This document shows, piece after piece, positions 22,938 through 36,645 of a stretch of 64,000 nt of DNA. The position numbers and the translations under genes are program-made. How positions within the stretch are numbered: the first letter of the stretch is position 1; the number at the start of each line of letters is the position of its first letter. The DNA is from Vanessa cardui (Eukaryota; Arthropoda; Insecta; Lepidoptera; Nymphalidae), in contig NC_061154.1 of the NCBI RefSeq assembly GCF_905220365.1, forward strand, positions 8,246,001 to 8,310,000. Reading direction: 5' to 3'. The notes under the pieces are model-generated. The model saw nothing but the letters and a program-made list of their open reading frames with translations, was not told the DNA's origin and made no database searches.

Positions 22938-24719
22938 CTTTCTAAGTAAACCGAACATTTTTTATTTATTGATTGAACATTGTATTGTTATGTATATATA
23001 ACAAAAATCTCCTTACTGATATAAGAAATATAGAGCAGAAGTTAAATGTTGTGAATTAGAAGTATTATAGTTATAGTTAGGTTGCATATACTTCAAATCA
23101 TGTTCAAATTGCGTATACAATAATAGCTATAAATAAAAAAATGTATTCTAAACAGCAATAAAACTAGTTTTGTTACCGGCTTATTGTTTATTTTGTATTT
23201 TAAATTACCTATTAATGAAAAAATTCCCACATTATCTAACATTAATATTTAAATGTTTCATTCATTTTCACTTATAAAGGTAAAGTAGAAAGTTTAAATA
23301 ATTATTTTTGTCTTCACAATTTCGGATAGAAAAATCGAAAGAATATTATTCATGTTAACATGACCTACTTTGATCCTTAATTCTTCATTTTTCCCTTGAT
23401 TTAGTTATAAATAAGTATAAATTGCTTAATTAGAGACCATCATATCTTCAGTGATTTTGAAATAAGCTGACATATTATAACATTTATTGATTCAATTTGG
23501 AGTCGTCCTAACAATTTAATATCTTTACCTTCTCATAATCCTCATTTCTTTAATTAAATTGTAGCAATCATTACATTGTAGTTAATCATTACATGGCATG
23601 CATAAGAAATAAAACTTACAGATGATTATAATTTAAAAGAAATATTTTTTTTTATTTACAATCCAATTAAATGTATTATTTACAAACACCAGGTACTAAA
23701 ATAAACCACAATATATAATTTAGAAAAAATAAATCAATTAAAAATATTAACCTTATGTAAAAATTATAATCAATATATTTTTAATAGGCAATAAAATTAA
23801 AGTATTTTTACAATTAAATTTGAGTCATTCCATAAAACTTACACTACTTGTTATTGTATAATATTTATCCTAAATAAAGTTCTACTTGTTCACAGACACA
23901 AGTATAAATGTTATTTTAGGTATCACTATGAATGCTGATAAAACAAGTATGCAGTTTATCCATTTTACAAAACTGCAAATAAATCAGTAAGTCGTTTGAT
24001 GTCCAAAATGAGCAGTATAATATTTTATATTATCATCTAATATAAGATATTAATTCGTTGTATAGATCTTAATACTTACCTTGTATAAAGATACTTGAAG
24101 TTTAATAATAAAATTCAGGGCTACTTGGTACAATAAACAGTTCCTACATAAATCACATCACTACACTAATAATTTATAAATAATAATAACTATCATGATG
24201 ATTTGTTCTGACTGATTTCACTACGGCCATTCCCACAACACAAACTAACCAGGACATATTATAGTGCACAAATACAAGTGCTCTCTCTTAATTTGATGGG
24301 ACGGCAACATCTATCCCGGCTTTCTAAGGCACCAGAGTATTCAGTTCGAGACATGAGGCTGCTTCTGAGAATATATCAAGGTTCCAGACATGAGGATTTT
24401 AGCATAATAAACTAGCGACTACACTAAATAATGTAGCAAATAACTAACATTATAACATTGTAACAAGAAAAGTCTAGTTAAATCATATTTTGAAATCTAT
24501 GCAAATATTTTCAACTACAGTTTGATAACAAATAATTCTAGCATCATTTAGCTTCATCAGCATGAGGCTGTTTTAATATAACAGTATATTGAAAAATTTT
24601 ACTGTGAAATTATCATTAAAGCTAAATTATTCAACTTCTAAACATTAATGTGCTATCAATAATAATACAATATTACGATGGCTTAATTGTTTGGAAGTTA
24701 AATAATTTAGCTTTATATT
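22938..24719. other. Intergenic DNA and UTRs between PDPR and the minus-strand gene
   Basis: Probable PDPR 3' UTR with an AATAAA signal near 23,156 (CAATAAAACTAG). The rest is AT-rich. It presumably includes the 3' UTR of the convergent gene ending at 24,720, and a SINE-like relic (see 24195-24370). Confidence 0.5.
24195..24370 (-). repeat. Lepidopteran SINE/LINE-tail relic
   Basis: 'CTGATTTCACTACGGCC', 'CAGGACATATTATAGTGCAC', 'GTGCTCTCTCTTAATTTG', 'TGGGACGGCAACATC' and 'GAGACATGAGGCTGC' follow the order of a repeat I remember as common in lepidopterans. It is degraded and its ends are uncertain. Confidence 0.45.
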
Positions 24720-25517
24720 TCATTGAAAGTCTTCCAAATTGCTAACGGTGAAAGTACTGGACATTGTTGGCCTCCTCAATTTTTCTTTAATTATATCACA
24801 GGGTGATGGGGTGTTAAAAGCGAACCTAATAATTCTTGTCGGGTATATTTGCCTTAAATATGGTGCAGCAACTGGTCGTAGTCGTGATGTCACAACTCTA
24901 CCAAAGGCAGAAGCTTTGTCTCTCTTGAACTTTTGTTTCAATATATATGACATGTCTGTTATACATGGTAGCAAAGGCTCTGGAGTTTTTGTTTTTTCTG
25001 GTTCATCATCATCACAATCTTGAAAATTCAATTTAAACAAAGATTCACACGAACTGCTATTACTAAGAGTTTCTTCATTATGTGAAATAAGGTCAGGTTT
25101 GTATGGGGTTTGAATAGCTTTCATTAAGTCTATTACTGTGCTATTTTCTTCTTCTATTTGAAGTTGTTTCAATTCTTCTTCTAACTTAAGCTTTTCTTGT
25201 TTTTGTTTTTTTAATTCCTTAGCTTTGAGCATGTTTGTTACTTGCTGAGCTAAAACATTTACAATGGGGCTCTCACGAGTGTCGAAAGGTGATATGGGAA
25301 ATCTGCGAGATGGTTGCGAGGGTAGCGAAGTTTCTGAGCTACTTTCAAGATGAACATTGTTGAATGGAGAAATTTTAATAGTCTGATTACCATTATCTTC
25401 TCCATTGTCTTGTACACTGGTTTTGGATAAATGGCTGTCTACTAGTGCAAACAAAGAAGAATACACTTTCGAATCTGTCATGGTGATGTTTATATATTTT
25501 ACTGTTATTAAGAACAA
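24720..25517 (-). CDS. Intronless protein with possible HBS1/Ski7-like motif
   Basis: The frame has 265 codons; the 12-codon extension before the second ATG (MTDSKVYSSL, start 25481) is probably not translated, leaving about 253 residues. A charged coiled-coil-like segment (KELKKQKQEKLKLEEELKQL) lies at roughly residues 98-125. Acidic and Ser-rich low-complexity sequence follows. A conserved-looking C-terminal end contains FAFNTPSPCDIIKEKL. The F-x-F-x-TPSP-x-D pattern recalls the linker of HBS1L and its Ski7-like splice form, which bridges the exosome and SKI complex. That link is from memory and weak. No GTPase domain is present. It is divergent from SLC35C2. Confidence 0.6.
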   Translation of the reverse strand: MFLITVKYINITMTDSKVYSSLFALVDSHLSKTSVQDNGEDNGNQTIKISPFNNVHLESSSETSLPSQPSRRFPISPFDTRESPIVNVLAQQVTNMLKAKELKKQKQEKLKLEEELKQLQIEEENSTVIDLMKAIQTPYKPDLISHNEETLSNSSSCESLFKLNFQDCDDDEPEKTKTPEPLLPCITDMSYILKQKFKRDKASAFGRVVTSRLRPVAAPYLRQIYPTRIIRFAFNTPSPCDIIKEKLRRPTMSSTFTVSNLEDFQ

Positions 25518-26273
25518 CTGTATGCATTAAAACTAATTGATATCGTGATAACAAAAAGAGCACAGAGAATTGTATCACTAATCACTAGTACTACGTCCAA
25601 AGAGAATAGAATAAATTAGAATCATCAGTCTTTTGTTGTTGTTTAAGTTGTTTTTTATCAATTCATAACAGGTAAGGATCTTTAACCATACAGCCAGCAG
25701 TTTATTCGAATGCAAACTTTGATTTTAAAAGTAATATACGCATATAAAAATAAGTTTAAAAACTAAAATCATTGTGTCAGGAGTTTATATATAACATGAT
25801 TTACTTTTCTCAGTTTTATTTTTAAGCATTGTTAGAACAAAATAAGCATCGAATTAAAATAATATTAGTTAGAATGAAGACAGTAGAAGAAGATTACATT
25901 TCTTGTACCTTCTAAACAGTCGGATCAAAACATGTTGGAGTCTATTTTTAAGCGTTAATATATCCCGTTAAGGAAAACAGCCATCGATGTTGCTAGAGTT
26001 TTAAAAAAAACGATAATTTGACAATGACAATGACAGTTGAGTATAGAGTAGTGATGACTGGAGACTGGAGACTGACAAATTGACATTAAATTACAAAAAC
26101 TTCAATTAAATTTATGATAGTGACATTTAGAGTATACACTGTGTTTAAGAATAAGTTTACTTGCTTTAAATTCGTTTAGAATAATTTAAACTTTACACAT
26201 AATATGTTAAATAATTGAGTTGCTATGCTATTGAGTGATTCTTTAAAGAGAGACCAGTCGCGTTGCGCTCGCA
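25518..26273. promoter_or_regulatory. Divergent intergenic region upstream of SLC35C2
   Basis: About 0.75 kb separates two genes transcribed away from each other, so both promoters must lie here. I see no clear TATA box. The sequence just before the SLC35C2 start (GACCAGTCGCGTTGCGCTCGC) is locally GC-rich, as at many insect 5' UTRs. Confidence 0.45.
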
Positions 26274-29200
26274 ATGCCAGGCGCAAAATATGAACAGCTG
26301 TCGTTAAAGTCTGATGCCGACGAAGACGTGTTTACCAGTAAACCCAAAGGAAAATGGTCTGATATATGTTTTCAAAAAAGCCTCCTGTCGCTAGGATTAA
26401 TATTACTTTATTTTTCTTTATCCATTGGGCTTACTTTCTATCAGAGATGGTTATTAAAGGTTCGTAAAACATTAAATTTCGATAAACTAATTATTCAACG
26501 TATTATTTTTAATGAAACCAAAGATAAGGAATATTATGAAAAACAATATGTAACTTTATTAGTGTACCAAGTAAATTTCACTATAAATTTAAATGTTTTC
26601 TGTGTTATTTGTTATCAATTTATAGCTTTGATAATTGTAATCCAAATTAAAGCTGACAATTTTTATTCATAGATAAGATGATAGATATTAAACAAAAAAA
26701 TATATATATTTCTGTTGACTAAAAACGCTTTTTAAAGTTATTAGATTTATAAAAACTAAAGATGTTGATTGATTCCAAATGTATTGTTTCAGGAATTTCA
26801 CTTCCCACTTACCGTGGTCATGTACCATTTAGTAGTCAAATGGATACTCTCAGTGCTTGTGCGTTTGATACTGTATATGATTACTGGAACACCACAGCTG
26901 ATGTTGTCTTTTATCACATGCCTGAGGTCCGTGGGCCCTACCGGGCTCGCTAGTGGTATAGATGTTGGATTTTCAAATTGGGGTCTGGAACTAGTAACGA
27001 TTTCTCTCTACACAATGACTAAATCAACGACAATTATATTTATACTTGGATTTGCTATTCTCTTAGGACTGGAAAAAAAGGTATATTACTTTTTCCTATG
27101 ATATTTAATATATTAACTCTTTATAGTTTTATGTATTTTATCAAAATAGTATTTATTACTTTACAATTTGATTGTTGTCAAAATGTTTATGAATAAGGCT
27201 TACATGTAATAAAAAATATTCATCTTGATAATGTGCATTGACCAATGAGGTGCAAGATTTCCTTTCGAGTTCCACAAAATCATTTATTATTTCTTTAATG
27301 TTTTTTTTTTTAATAATATGTTCTGTTTCTAAGTGTTCAATGTTGGTACCATGATATTACTTTAACCTTAATGGCTAATCAATTTTCTGCTTGGCTGCAT
27401 CATTATGCCGTTACATTGTTGATTTCAAGGATACATAGTGTTTTACCATTTGCTTTTTCAAGTTTTGCTCTCTTCAAAGATACTGTTTTTAATAGCGAAT
27501 GAAGAGTTTTATATTCCCTTAAATTTTTATAGATAATGAGTAGTAAAAAAATCATAACTTGTTTTCATTTGGTAAAATACCCCATGATGGTGGTACTGAG
27601 ATAGGACTTTACTTTTAAATTTATTATATATTTTTAATAGAAGTGTTGTCAATACACTTTATAAATCATGAAATAACAATAAAAAGTTATACAAAATTTT
27701 CCCATTAACATGCTACTTGACTGTGAATGTTCTTTCCATTTGATTAAATATATAATAAGTATTTGTTTTAGAAATGTAAATATTCCTATTCTGCAACCTA
27801 AACTGACAAACATAAATCTTTAAGTTTGAATTTTCTGTATAAAAAATTTTGTTTGATAAAAAACAAAAAATGAGTATTTAAGAATTTATATTTGATGAAA
27901 TTTTTGATAAAGTTGCTTAATTAATTGAAATTTCTTCCAAATGTTGCGAGATGCTCTTAATATGACATACTTAAGATTAGATTTGTAAGCATTGGCCTTC
28001 CATGTTTTGTTTGAATGCTGCTTTGCTTTGCGAATTTTATGTTGTTAGCATTCATCTATATAATTTATTAAAAGTAAACGAAATAATGTGAAAATAATGT
28101 TGTTATTTTGATTAATTTCTATAATAAATATATAATTACTTGAATGATTTTATCACTGATACAATATTTAATGACAAGGAATACAATATAAATACCATTT
28201 TCCAATATGAAAATATGTAAAAACAAAATTATATTGCTTTGTTTTTGTAAACATGTAAAATATTTTCAGATAATTCACAATCATAAAACACAAAGAGATA
28301 ATGTTGATTACATGCTAAAATACTACTGACTATTATAGTTACTATGTATATAATCCATACCTATTTTACATGTTAGCTTTAAATATATGCAAAAGACATA
28401 TTTTATACATACCTATGTATATTTTATTAATCTATCTAATATTTATTTGACGTGGCTGCGAATGATTCGGGCTCGGTATAATGCAATATGCGAAAACGTC
28501 ATCATAAACGATAAATTAATGTATTTTTTACTTTATGTACTAAGCGAGCACAATCATTATGTGTTAAGTCTGAAAAATAGACCTAAGCGAATGTTTGATT
28601 TGCGCTTGCTGTTTCGAACAATGCAGTTTACATTAATATTATTGCTAAATGGTGTTTTAGAAATAAGCATGTATGTTTTATACTTTTTATTTCACCTTAA
28701 TTTTGTTTTGTTCAAGAGTTTTAATAATTAATTAATTTCATTAAGTCTGCTCGCGAAGTACTTTTCTTAACAAGTGAAATGATGTATATCTATGACAATA
28801 ACATATGGCAACATTTATTAATTCGAAGTTTATTTACATATCGTTATCTATTATATATTTCCAATGTGTGAAACATTTATTCAAACAACTATTATTTTTC
28901 TTATACTATTACTTAGCTTGGCTAAAAATAATTTAAACTAAAAAAAGTCAGTAACTTTTTTCTTAAGATTACATATACCGATTTATTTTGACGGGCTGAC
29001 CGATTTATACGATATTTAAAAATGGGCAGTAATTTCTATTTCAAGGTCAAAGTTAGAAAGTGTTTATTTTGCTTTTGAAAACTACGCCAAAATAGAAGAA
29101 TTAGTGTAAATTGTTACTTTTATTGAAATAATAATATGATTATTTTTAATTTCAGTCATGGTCACTGGTGGGAATTGTGTTCATGATATCAGTTGGTCTG

Positions 29201-31555
29201 ATAATGTTCACGTACAAGGCGACACAGTTTAATCTTCTCGGATTCAACTTCTTACTGCTCGCGTCGTTCGCTGCCGGTCTCCGGTGGACCTTCGCTCAGC
29301 TGCTTATGCAGAAGTCCAAGCTTGGTCTCCACAACCCCGTTGACATGGTGTTTCACGTTCAACCCTGGATGTTCTTATCGCTACTTCCTTTCACGATAAT
29401 GTTTGAAGGTTGGCAATAATAATACTTATATAAGTCTTGTTTGTTTCTTAATTTCCGGATTATCTTCTTTTGCGATTCAAATTGTGTTTGTTGATAGAAA
29501 AGAGAGTGCTGTGTTTGCACACTGTTTTGTCACTATAATATCTGCCTAGTTGCATAGTCTCAGTCAAGCTTTATGAAATACGTTAAAACTAATATTATAT
29601 ATATAGTTGTAAAAAACTTTTTCTGTACTTATATCTATTTATATTTTGTACTGGATAAAAAGTTATAGTATTAGTCTAAAGATTTAAAAAGTCATTATGG
29701 AGACGACACTGGAGTTTTTATTCTATACTCTCTCATGTAATTTCAGTAGTTCGGGATGGCCAAAATAATATTATAGTTTTACAATGATGCTTCAATGTCT
29801 CTATCTTTTGCTAGATTGCCCTACGCTATAGTCCAATTATTTTATAATGACAGCTCAATAATATTTAAAATAAGAAATAGTGTTACATGCCAGTATTAAA
29901 TGCTATGCCATATAAAATAATATTAATTACAGTTTTACAAATTATTATTGATCAATTAATTGTATATAATAAAGTAAATTCAATAGCTCCTGCTATATTA
30001 ATAATATGCAATAATAATGTGATATAAATTATGATATAGAATCAAATGTCATAAAACCGTATTGAAGGCTAAGTTTACTCTTGTAACACTCACCTTATCT
30101 TGTGATTATAGTCTCAGAAAATTTAATTAAGAAAAAACAAAAGAGGTTATTTCTAATGTCAAGTTGTGATGATATTTATTTAATGATTTTTAGGTTTTAA
30201 GTGTATCGACGAATTGCTCAAACTCTCCCCGGAAGCATTAATGCCCACGATACTCAAAGTGTCTGTGGGCGCGACGATTGCCTTCGCTATGGAAATCAGT
30301 GAATTCCTAGTCGTCACATACACTTCTAGTCTCACTTTGTCTATCGCGGGTATATTTAAGGTATGATATTACGATTATATAAAAGTATTGTTTAAATACA
30401 GCGTCGGCCTCGTGGCTATTTCTTACGGTAATCGTGGTCGCTCAATGGTCGTTATTTGACCGTAATCAATATAGAAAATGTTAAGAATACATGTATCATG
30501 GTTTTGAAATGCTGGTCTTTGAAATTGTTTAGAGTAGTCTAAACGCTACTACTTGCGATTAGTAAAATTTAATTTCAGTTTTTTTTTTTTATTATTCTAA
30601 CGCTTGTTGATGACAAAGTCCTAACAAAGAATAAAATTGTTTGACAAATAAAAAAAAAGTTGAGTCGAGAGTGACTAGCTTGAGGAGTTACAGTCAGCGT
30701 AATCAAAGTTATGTAACATTCTAAGCCTTAGAAATATAAACCAAACCGATACTACTAACTTAAAAATTGCAGAAGTGACTAATATTATGCTGTGCCTCGA
30801 TAATTAGGCGGTAAAAATGTTTATATGTAGACCCTTATTATAACCGTACGAAGTCGGCATAGATTGAAAGTTTGGGTTACAAAAATATAACTGAAATATT
30901 TTTTTTATTATATAGGGTGGCAGACGAGCATATGGGCCACCTGATGGTAAGTTGTCTATGGGTAATGGTGACCCCATTACCCATAGACAATGACGCTGTA
31001 AGAAATATTAACTATTCCTTACATCGTCAATGTGCCACCAACCTTGGGAACTAAGATGTTATGTCCCTTGTGCCTGTAGTTACACTGGCTCACTCACCTT
31101 TCAAACCGGAGCACTACAATACTGAGTACTGTTATTTGGCGGTAGAATAAATGATGAGTGGACCTACCCAGACGGGCTTGCACAAGGCGTGCCACCAAGT
31201 AATATTTTAATTATAATTATTTATTTTATTATTTCAGGAAATGTGTATTCTAGTCTTGGCTGTGGAAGTGAGTGGTGATCAGCTCAGTCCCATAAACGTA
31301 GTCGGCCTGGCTGTGTGTCTGCTTGGTATAATTGGTCACATCGTCCACAAGGTACTGGTTATAAAGTCTGTGGTTGGCACCGTCAGCGCGATCGATTTCG
31401 AGGACATGGGTAGACCTAGGAAACCAAAGTCGAAGGAGGAACACGACGAGCCGTTACTAGACGAAAGCAAATGGCAGAATGTTGCCAGTGAGGAGAGCGA
31501 TTTTGACTCCAATGTCGTACTATTCGAAGTTTTGCAAAGGAGGGATGGAAAATGA
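26274..31555 (+). CDS. SLC35C2: SLC35C2-like nucleotide-sugar transporter family protein, 5 exons
   Basis: Exons 26274-26459, 26793-27080, 29156-29408, 30194-30360 and 31238-31555 join in phase through GT-AG introns to give 403 residues. It is a multi-pass membrane protein of the triose-phosphate-translocator/DMT type. TM1 includes LILLYFSLSIGLTFYQRWLL. Diagnostic segments are HFPLTVVMYHL, SGIDVGFSNWGLE, VTISLYTMTKST, MFTYKATQFNLLGF, GLRWTFAQLLMQKSKLGL and TSSLTLSIAGIFKE, all matching SLC35C2 in order. The tail is charged and cytosolic, with DEPLLDESKW. In mammals the protein sits in the Golgi/ER-Golgi compartment and is linked to GDP-fucose supply and Notch fucosylation. The substrate here is inferred only. 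Confidence 0.93.
30890..31205 (+). repeat. Interspersed repeat in SLC35C2 intron 4
   Basis: The order 'GGGTGGCAGACGAGCATATG', 'GGCCACCTGATGGTAAG', 'GACGCTGTAAGAAATATTAA', 'ATGTGCCACCAACCTTGGG', 'TGTCCCTTGTGCCTGTAG' and 'ACCCAGACGGGCTTGCAC' matches a repeat I know as widespread in Lepidoptera. It contains a near-perfect hairpin at about 30,952-30,992 (TTGTCTATGGGTAATGG and its complement). It ends about 30 bases before the exon 5 acceptor. Confidence 0.6.
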
Positions 31556-34500
31556 TACATATTCATAAAATGTGTCGCCTGTTTAATCGATTGATTGTTA
31601 CATCAATGTCCACCGTTGGCGAGCGAGCTCTGATATATAATAAGTATTTTTATACAGTTCATAGTATTTTTATACAAATGATGATATTTAAACAGATTCC
31701 TTGTCAAAGTTTTCAATTCACGCGTGATTCGTGTGACAAGGATAGCATTGATGTTTATATTTTTAATTGACAACACAAGTGAACCGAACATATGATTTCG
31801 TTATTTTGTTTTTTTTTTTTGAAATACAAAAGAGAAAAAAAAACGAAAATGATTATAGATAATAAATTTACACACAACATACGACAGATAAAATAGCACT
31901 ATTTTATCTGTCTACGTAGAGTTCGCTCGTTTGATGATTTTTTTTTATTGTAACAGACAATTATTTGTCAATGCAAAAATAGATGTTAAAATTAACATTT
32001 TGCAAGAAACGTTATAGAAATGCATTTAATAGCAAGTGTTCTATTTTATAACAGTTTATAAAAGTTAGCATAGAGAAATTTATTATTATGTTATAATTTT
32101 TTTCGTACCTTATATTTAATTTTGTTGTGTGACCACTGATTGTAAAAAAAACAAACATTCCAAATTTAAAAATTACTTAATGACTTTATTTATCTGTTAG
32201 ATGATTTGGTTCTGTGTTATATCTACAAAATATATTTCTGTTAGTGAAAAGTTGATTAAAAATTTTTTTATTGTTGTAAAAGTTGATCTAATTTATGCTA
32301 TAAAAAATCTCACCGACAGCCAGCAATACATGTAAATGTACAAAAATAGTAATGAATTAAAGAAATCTATAATATGATATTATAAAAATAAAAAATAAAA
32401 AAAGTCGTAATCCAGCAATCTAGATTTTTGTACATTTTATAATAATTATGATATTAATGAAAAAAATATATATTATCTGTACAAAAAAAAATATCCAATA
32501 CTGACAATTAATTATAAATAATTGTAAGTATATAACACGATGCACAAACTATTGGACCAATGGTAATATTTAAAAGTAGGCAACTCGTTTTGATATGAAT
32601 CGCAACTTTGATACGTAAAGTCATTTGTATAAAATTTAAGACAAAATTATTCGCATTTAATATAAGTAACCTACGTGTGCAATATGATAATCAATTATGA
32701 AACAATTTCCAATATTTCAATTATTCAATACAATAACATATATTTTTTATTGTAAAAGTGTATTTCCATTGAAGTTATTGGCAAGTTAGCATTTGCAGTC
32801 GTGTACAACACTTTAAGAAACTAAGCAAAATAATTAAGCAATTATACACAGCATGTATTTAAAAGGTAAAAATCATATACACAAAATTTGCAAATGTATC
32901 TTTCGTGGAGACTCAGCTTATCACAATTTCATCGTCATTGTGTAATTCTTCTTCCATTTCTACACCCTTAAGCCAATGTCTTCCTATTTTGTGAAATTCC
33001 AACATTCCTTTTATTTTAAACTAGTATTATCTCAAAAATTAAATACTTCCATACAATTTTAACGAATTACTTACTATTTTACCTAATATTTAAATGAGTG
33101 TTTCTTGTATCCGCATTAATAACTTATCTATTATATTTTATCTGTGTGTACTATTAAGTATATTCCCGCTTTTTAGGCTAATTGATATCTGTCAAAATTT
33201 TATGACATTTTTTTTTTGTATGACAAATATTTTTTGTTTCGGTTGTGATTTGATCATGCTTTTTCTTTAATTTTTTCTGACGAGTTGAAACGTCTTAAGA
33301 TAGAATAACTGTCTATTATGATTATACTCCCTTCGAGACAAATTATAAAAAAATTGCACTGCACATTTTATGGTTCCGTACCGAATGACTATTATTATTA
33401 TGACTTTTTTTATATACATATATCTGTGCGATACACTGTTTTTCTTAAGTATTTGACATATTTGACGTGTCACTATCAAATTGCCGATTAAATTAACAAT
33501 TCAACTAATATAGGAGGTCAATGAGACTACTGCTTTTTGTTTTTTTTTTTTATTATCATATCGATCACCTAATACATGTGTTTATATACACATATATGAA
33601 TCAACATTATTATAATAAAATTGTGTTTCTTCATCTGTAACTTGTGGTTTAATATATTGGATAGTTATATCAATTTGATGCAATTATTAAGCGTAATATT
33701 TACAACTAGCAACGACAAACTGTAAGATATGTATTTTTATACGAATTTTGATAAATAATAATTTTTGTATGTAGTGTTTGTGTATGTAGAAGTGCAATAC
33801 CAAATTTTAATAAGGTAATATAATTAACATTGGGTACGGAACATCGCCATTTTCACGTCACTCGCCCCCGTTGTATATTTTTAATCTGTAATACTATACT
33901 AATCTTAAGGCTTCAACAACTATATCTTATCTGACTTCCACTTTTCCTTCATCGTAATTGTAGCACTAGCTTAAAAACCTTTTAACTTTAATTTGTTGAT
34001 GTCTTATATTGATCTCCAATGACGTGTCGAACGCCATTTTGTATTCTAATTCTTTTTTCAAACCAATTCGTACAAAACGTAAACAGCCAAACAGTGTTTA
34101 AATTAAGAACACCTTAACTATCTTTTTTTACGTATTTTGAATGTAGTTATATTCCAGTTTCTTTTTATTGTTTTTGAGCAGTACTAAACCTAATATGATG
34201 ACAATTCCCGTAATTAAGAAGTACGTTGAATACTTATGGTTAACTTATAATTAAATTATGTTTAACTGTGACAGTTTTCCAGTATAAGTTTTCGTGTTGT
34301 ACAAATTGGATTGAGACGAAAATTAGACGCGACGCGATATCGATGACGAATGAAACAGATTAGTATTTTCTGACTAATTTATATGATATAAATATTTTTG
34401 TAAAATGACCTACCCTGTATAAGCATGAATGAAAGCAATAACAGAAATATATATATATATGTATCCATACTAATATATAGCATTTTATAAACATTGTGTA

Positions 34501-34615
34501 GATATAAGTATATATTATATAAAACTATATTTTACTACGTCGAAACATACTTTGGTTGAAATATGTAATAACAAACCCAAAAAGACACGAAAGATAACGA
34601 AATTTAAATATTGAT
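31556..34615. other. SLC35C2 3' UTR and AT-rich intergenic DNA
   Basis: No further gene is visible. Candidate polyadenylation signals near 31,860 (AATAAA) could end the SLC35C2 transcript. The rest consists of A/T runs and short AT-rich open frames without coding character. Confidence 0.5.
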
Positions 34616-34950
34616 GTAGTATGACACAACTTAGATGTAGCAACGGCAGAATTCGTAAAACCGATCACATCCGAATTAAGTACGCTATCCCAAAATATCA
34701 ATATTTATTTCTTATGCAAATATGATCTTTACACAAACGTAATAACTTGTAATATCATATGCCCTAATATATTCGTCAAATTGACACGTCGATTTACATG
34801 CACTTGCTTTCTCGGGTTCAACTGATGCGAGAATCTATAGCGACGAATAGCGTCGAATGGCGCGCTAGGGAGCTATTTCCATTGGTCGTATAAATCGGCA
34901 GTAATCGGTTTTATTGAATTTGCCGACATCTAAGTTTTGTCGAGCTGTCA
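34616..34950 (-). mobile_element. MITE of the 342 bp family, copy C (inverted)
   Basis: It starts TAGTATGACACAACTTAGAT and carries the family interior in reverse complement: ATATTCGTCAAATTGAC, 'ATTTACATGCACTTGC', 'ATAGCGACGAATAGCGTCG' and 'CGGCAGTAATCGG'. The right end (TTTTGTCGAGCTGTCA) has drifted. Confidence 0.8.
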
Positions 34951-36480
34951 AGTCGAATGCCTTATTATATTGTAATATGGAGTTTCGGTAATTGTATTTT
35001 TCGTAATGAAAATTTTAGTTACTTCATAGCATAAATATATTTTTAAGGTGTTGAAATTGTCCTAGAGTAATTTAATTTTTATAAATAAACAGTGTAACGA
35101 TATGTATATATATGTATAGTATTTTATTATATAGCTATATACTGAAATCGTTTTTAACATATCAATGACAGGCTTTTTTTGTCATGATAATAATTGCAGG
35201 CATTTTTGACGGTATGCAAACTAACGCAAGATGTTTTCGTTAACTCAATACGACAGCAGAACTTTAAAAACCTAGATTGATTTGTCTTATGCCATCCCAA
35301 GACCAGATGGGGTGCGGGGGCTGAGGTATGAGGTAGCCTATGTGGAAAGTCAAGGTAATTGCTATATTTTATACAAATGCGATGAGTACTTTTGCGTTAA
35401 AGAGTTACAAGAAACCTATCAAGTAAAATTTAAATAAATGCGTCACAATAAATATTTATATAATAGAACAAATTCCATAGATAAATATTGTCGATTTCAA
35501 TAAATAATTTGTTATTGAAAAGTAATCACATAACCTTACATTTAAATAGATAATTTGAATGGATTTTTCTCAGTCCTTCTCTTTTTTTTTTTTAAATAAT
35601 GTGGGCGCGTTTCCTTTGCAAACTAAGGTAGTATCTCGATTTCATATTTATTATTTTCTCTAGATATAGATCAGTAGTCATTTCGTCAGTATTATGAGTT
35701 AGCGTTAGTTTACATACTGGGGGTTAATTCTACTAACTGATAACGTTTACGATACTTTATCGATTATATTCCGATCGAACTGCAATTGGATCGTTTTATA
35801 AAGGCAACGATTGAATTGCAATTCGATTGTAATAAATAGACAATTTATTAGTAGAATAACCCTGTCTTATTTTCTCGTAATGAAAGCATAGCTGTAAGTC
35901 AGTTTTATAAGTAGGTATCCTATATTGTGACGTAATTTATGTTACCGTAATGTCATGTAATTTCCATTTTGTTTGTTAACGATACTAAGTTGTTTTATAC
36001 CAGTAAAGAATTTTATTGTTTATAAAATGTCTTGCATTGATTGATGAACTTTTTCGAATGTGTTGTGTGATTTGTGTTTGATTCAAATAGTACGCGGTCT
36101 GTTGTTTGTGTTGTTTATTATATAAGCCAGGCTGTAATTGCCAGATATATTACGATCTTTCTTTAATTCAGTACAAATGAGAGCAAAATTCGTTTAGTTT
36201 CTTTTAAAATTAGTTGACACACAGTATGAATGGATAAGTCATAGAAGCATTACTTCTTACAAACAATGAAATCGTAATCATTACAAGTGACTGCCTAGTT
36301 CAATAAATCGTTTATAGCATACTTATAAGCTTTACAGCCTCAATAGGCGGATGCAGTGATATAGCTCGTTCGACGAATCGTTCCGAGTTTATTCCTGTAC
36401 TATACGATAGATGCCATCTATTGCATGGTAGTATGCCAGTGACTTGACTAGAAATGAAACAGGTTCAATAGAGGTATTCT
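34951..36480. other. AT-rich intergenic DNA
   Basis: I see no gene or recognisable repeat. Short simple TA runs occur near 35,100. Confidence 0.5.
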
Positions 36481-36484
36481 GTAA

Positions 36485-36645
36485 GAAGATACTCGAAACT
36501 CACTTCAGAATCTCGATTTCTAAAAAATTTTCTGCCACGCACAACCACTTTGTGGAACCAGCTTTCACCGGCGGTTTTTCCGAACCGATACGACATGGGA
36601 ACCTTCAAGAAAAGTGCGTACTCATGCCTTAAAGGCATTTACTAA
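36485..36645 (+). pseudogene. LINE reverse transcriptase C-terminal relic
   Basis: One frame ending at the stop near 36,645 reads LPRTTTLWNQLSPAVFPNRY and then MGTFKKSAYSCLKG, the typical C-terminus of insect Jockey/CR1-like ORF2 proteins. The reverse transcriptase core is absent, so this is a 3' fragment of an old insertion, distinct from the element at 4,880-8,822. Confidence 0.7.

Noticed and set aside
28387..28731. 114-codon open frame in SLC35C2 intron 2
   Set aside because: It is AT-rich with Tyr/Phe/Leu-biased composition, has no splice links in frame with the gene, and resembles no family.
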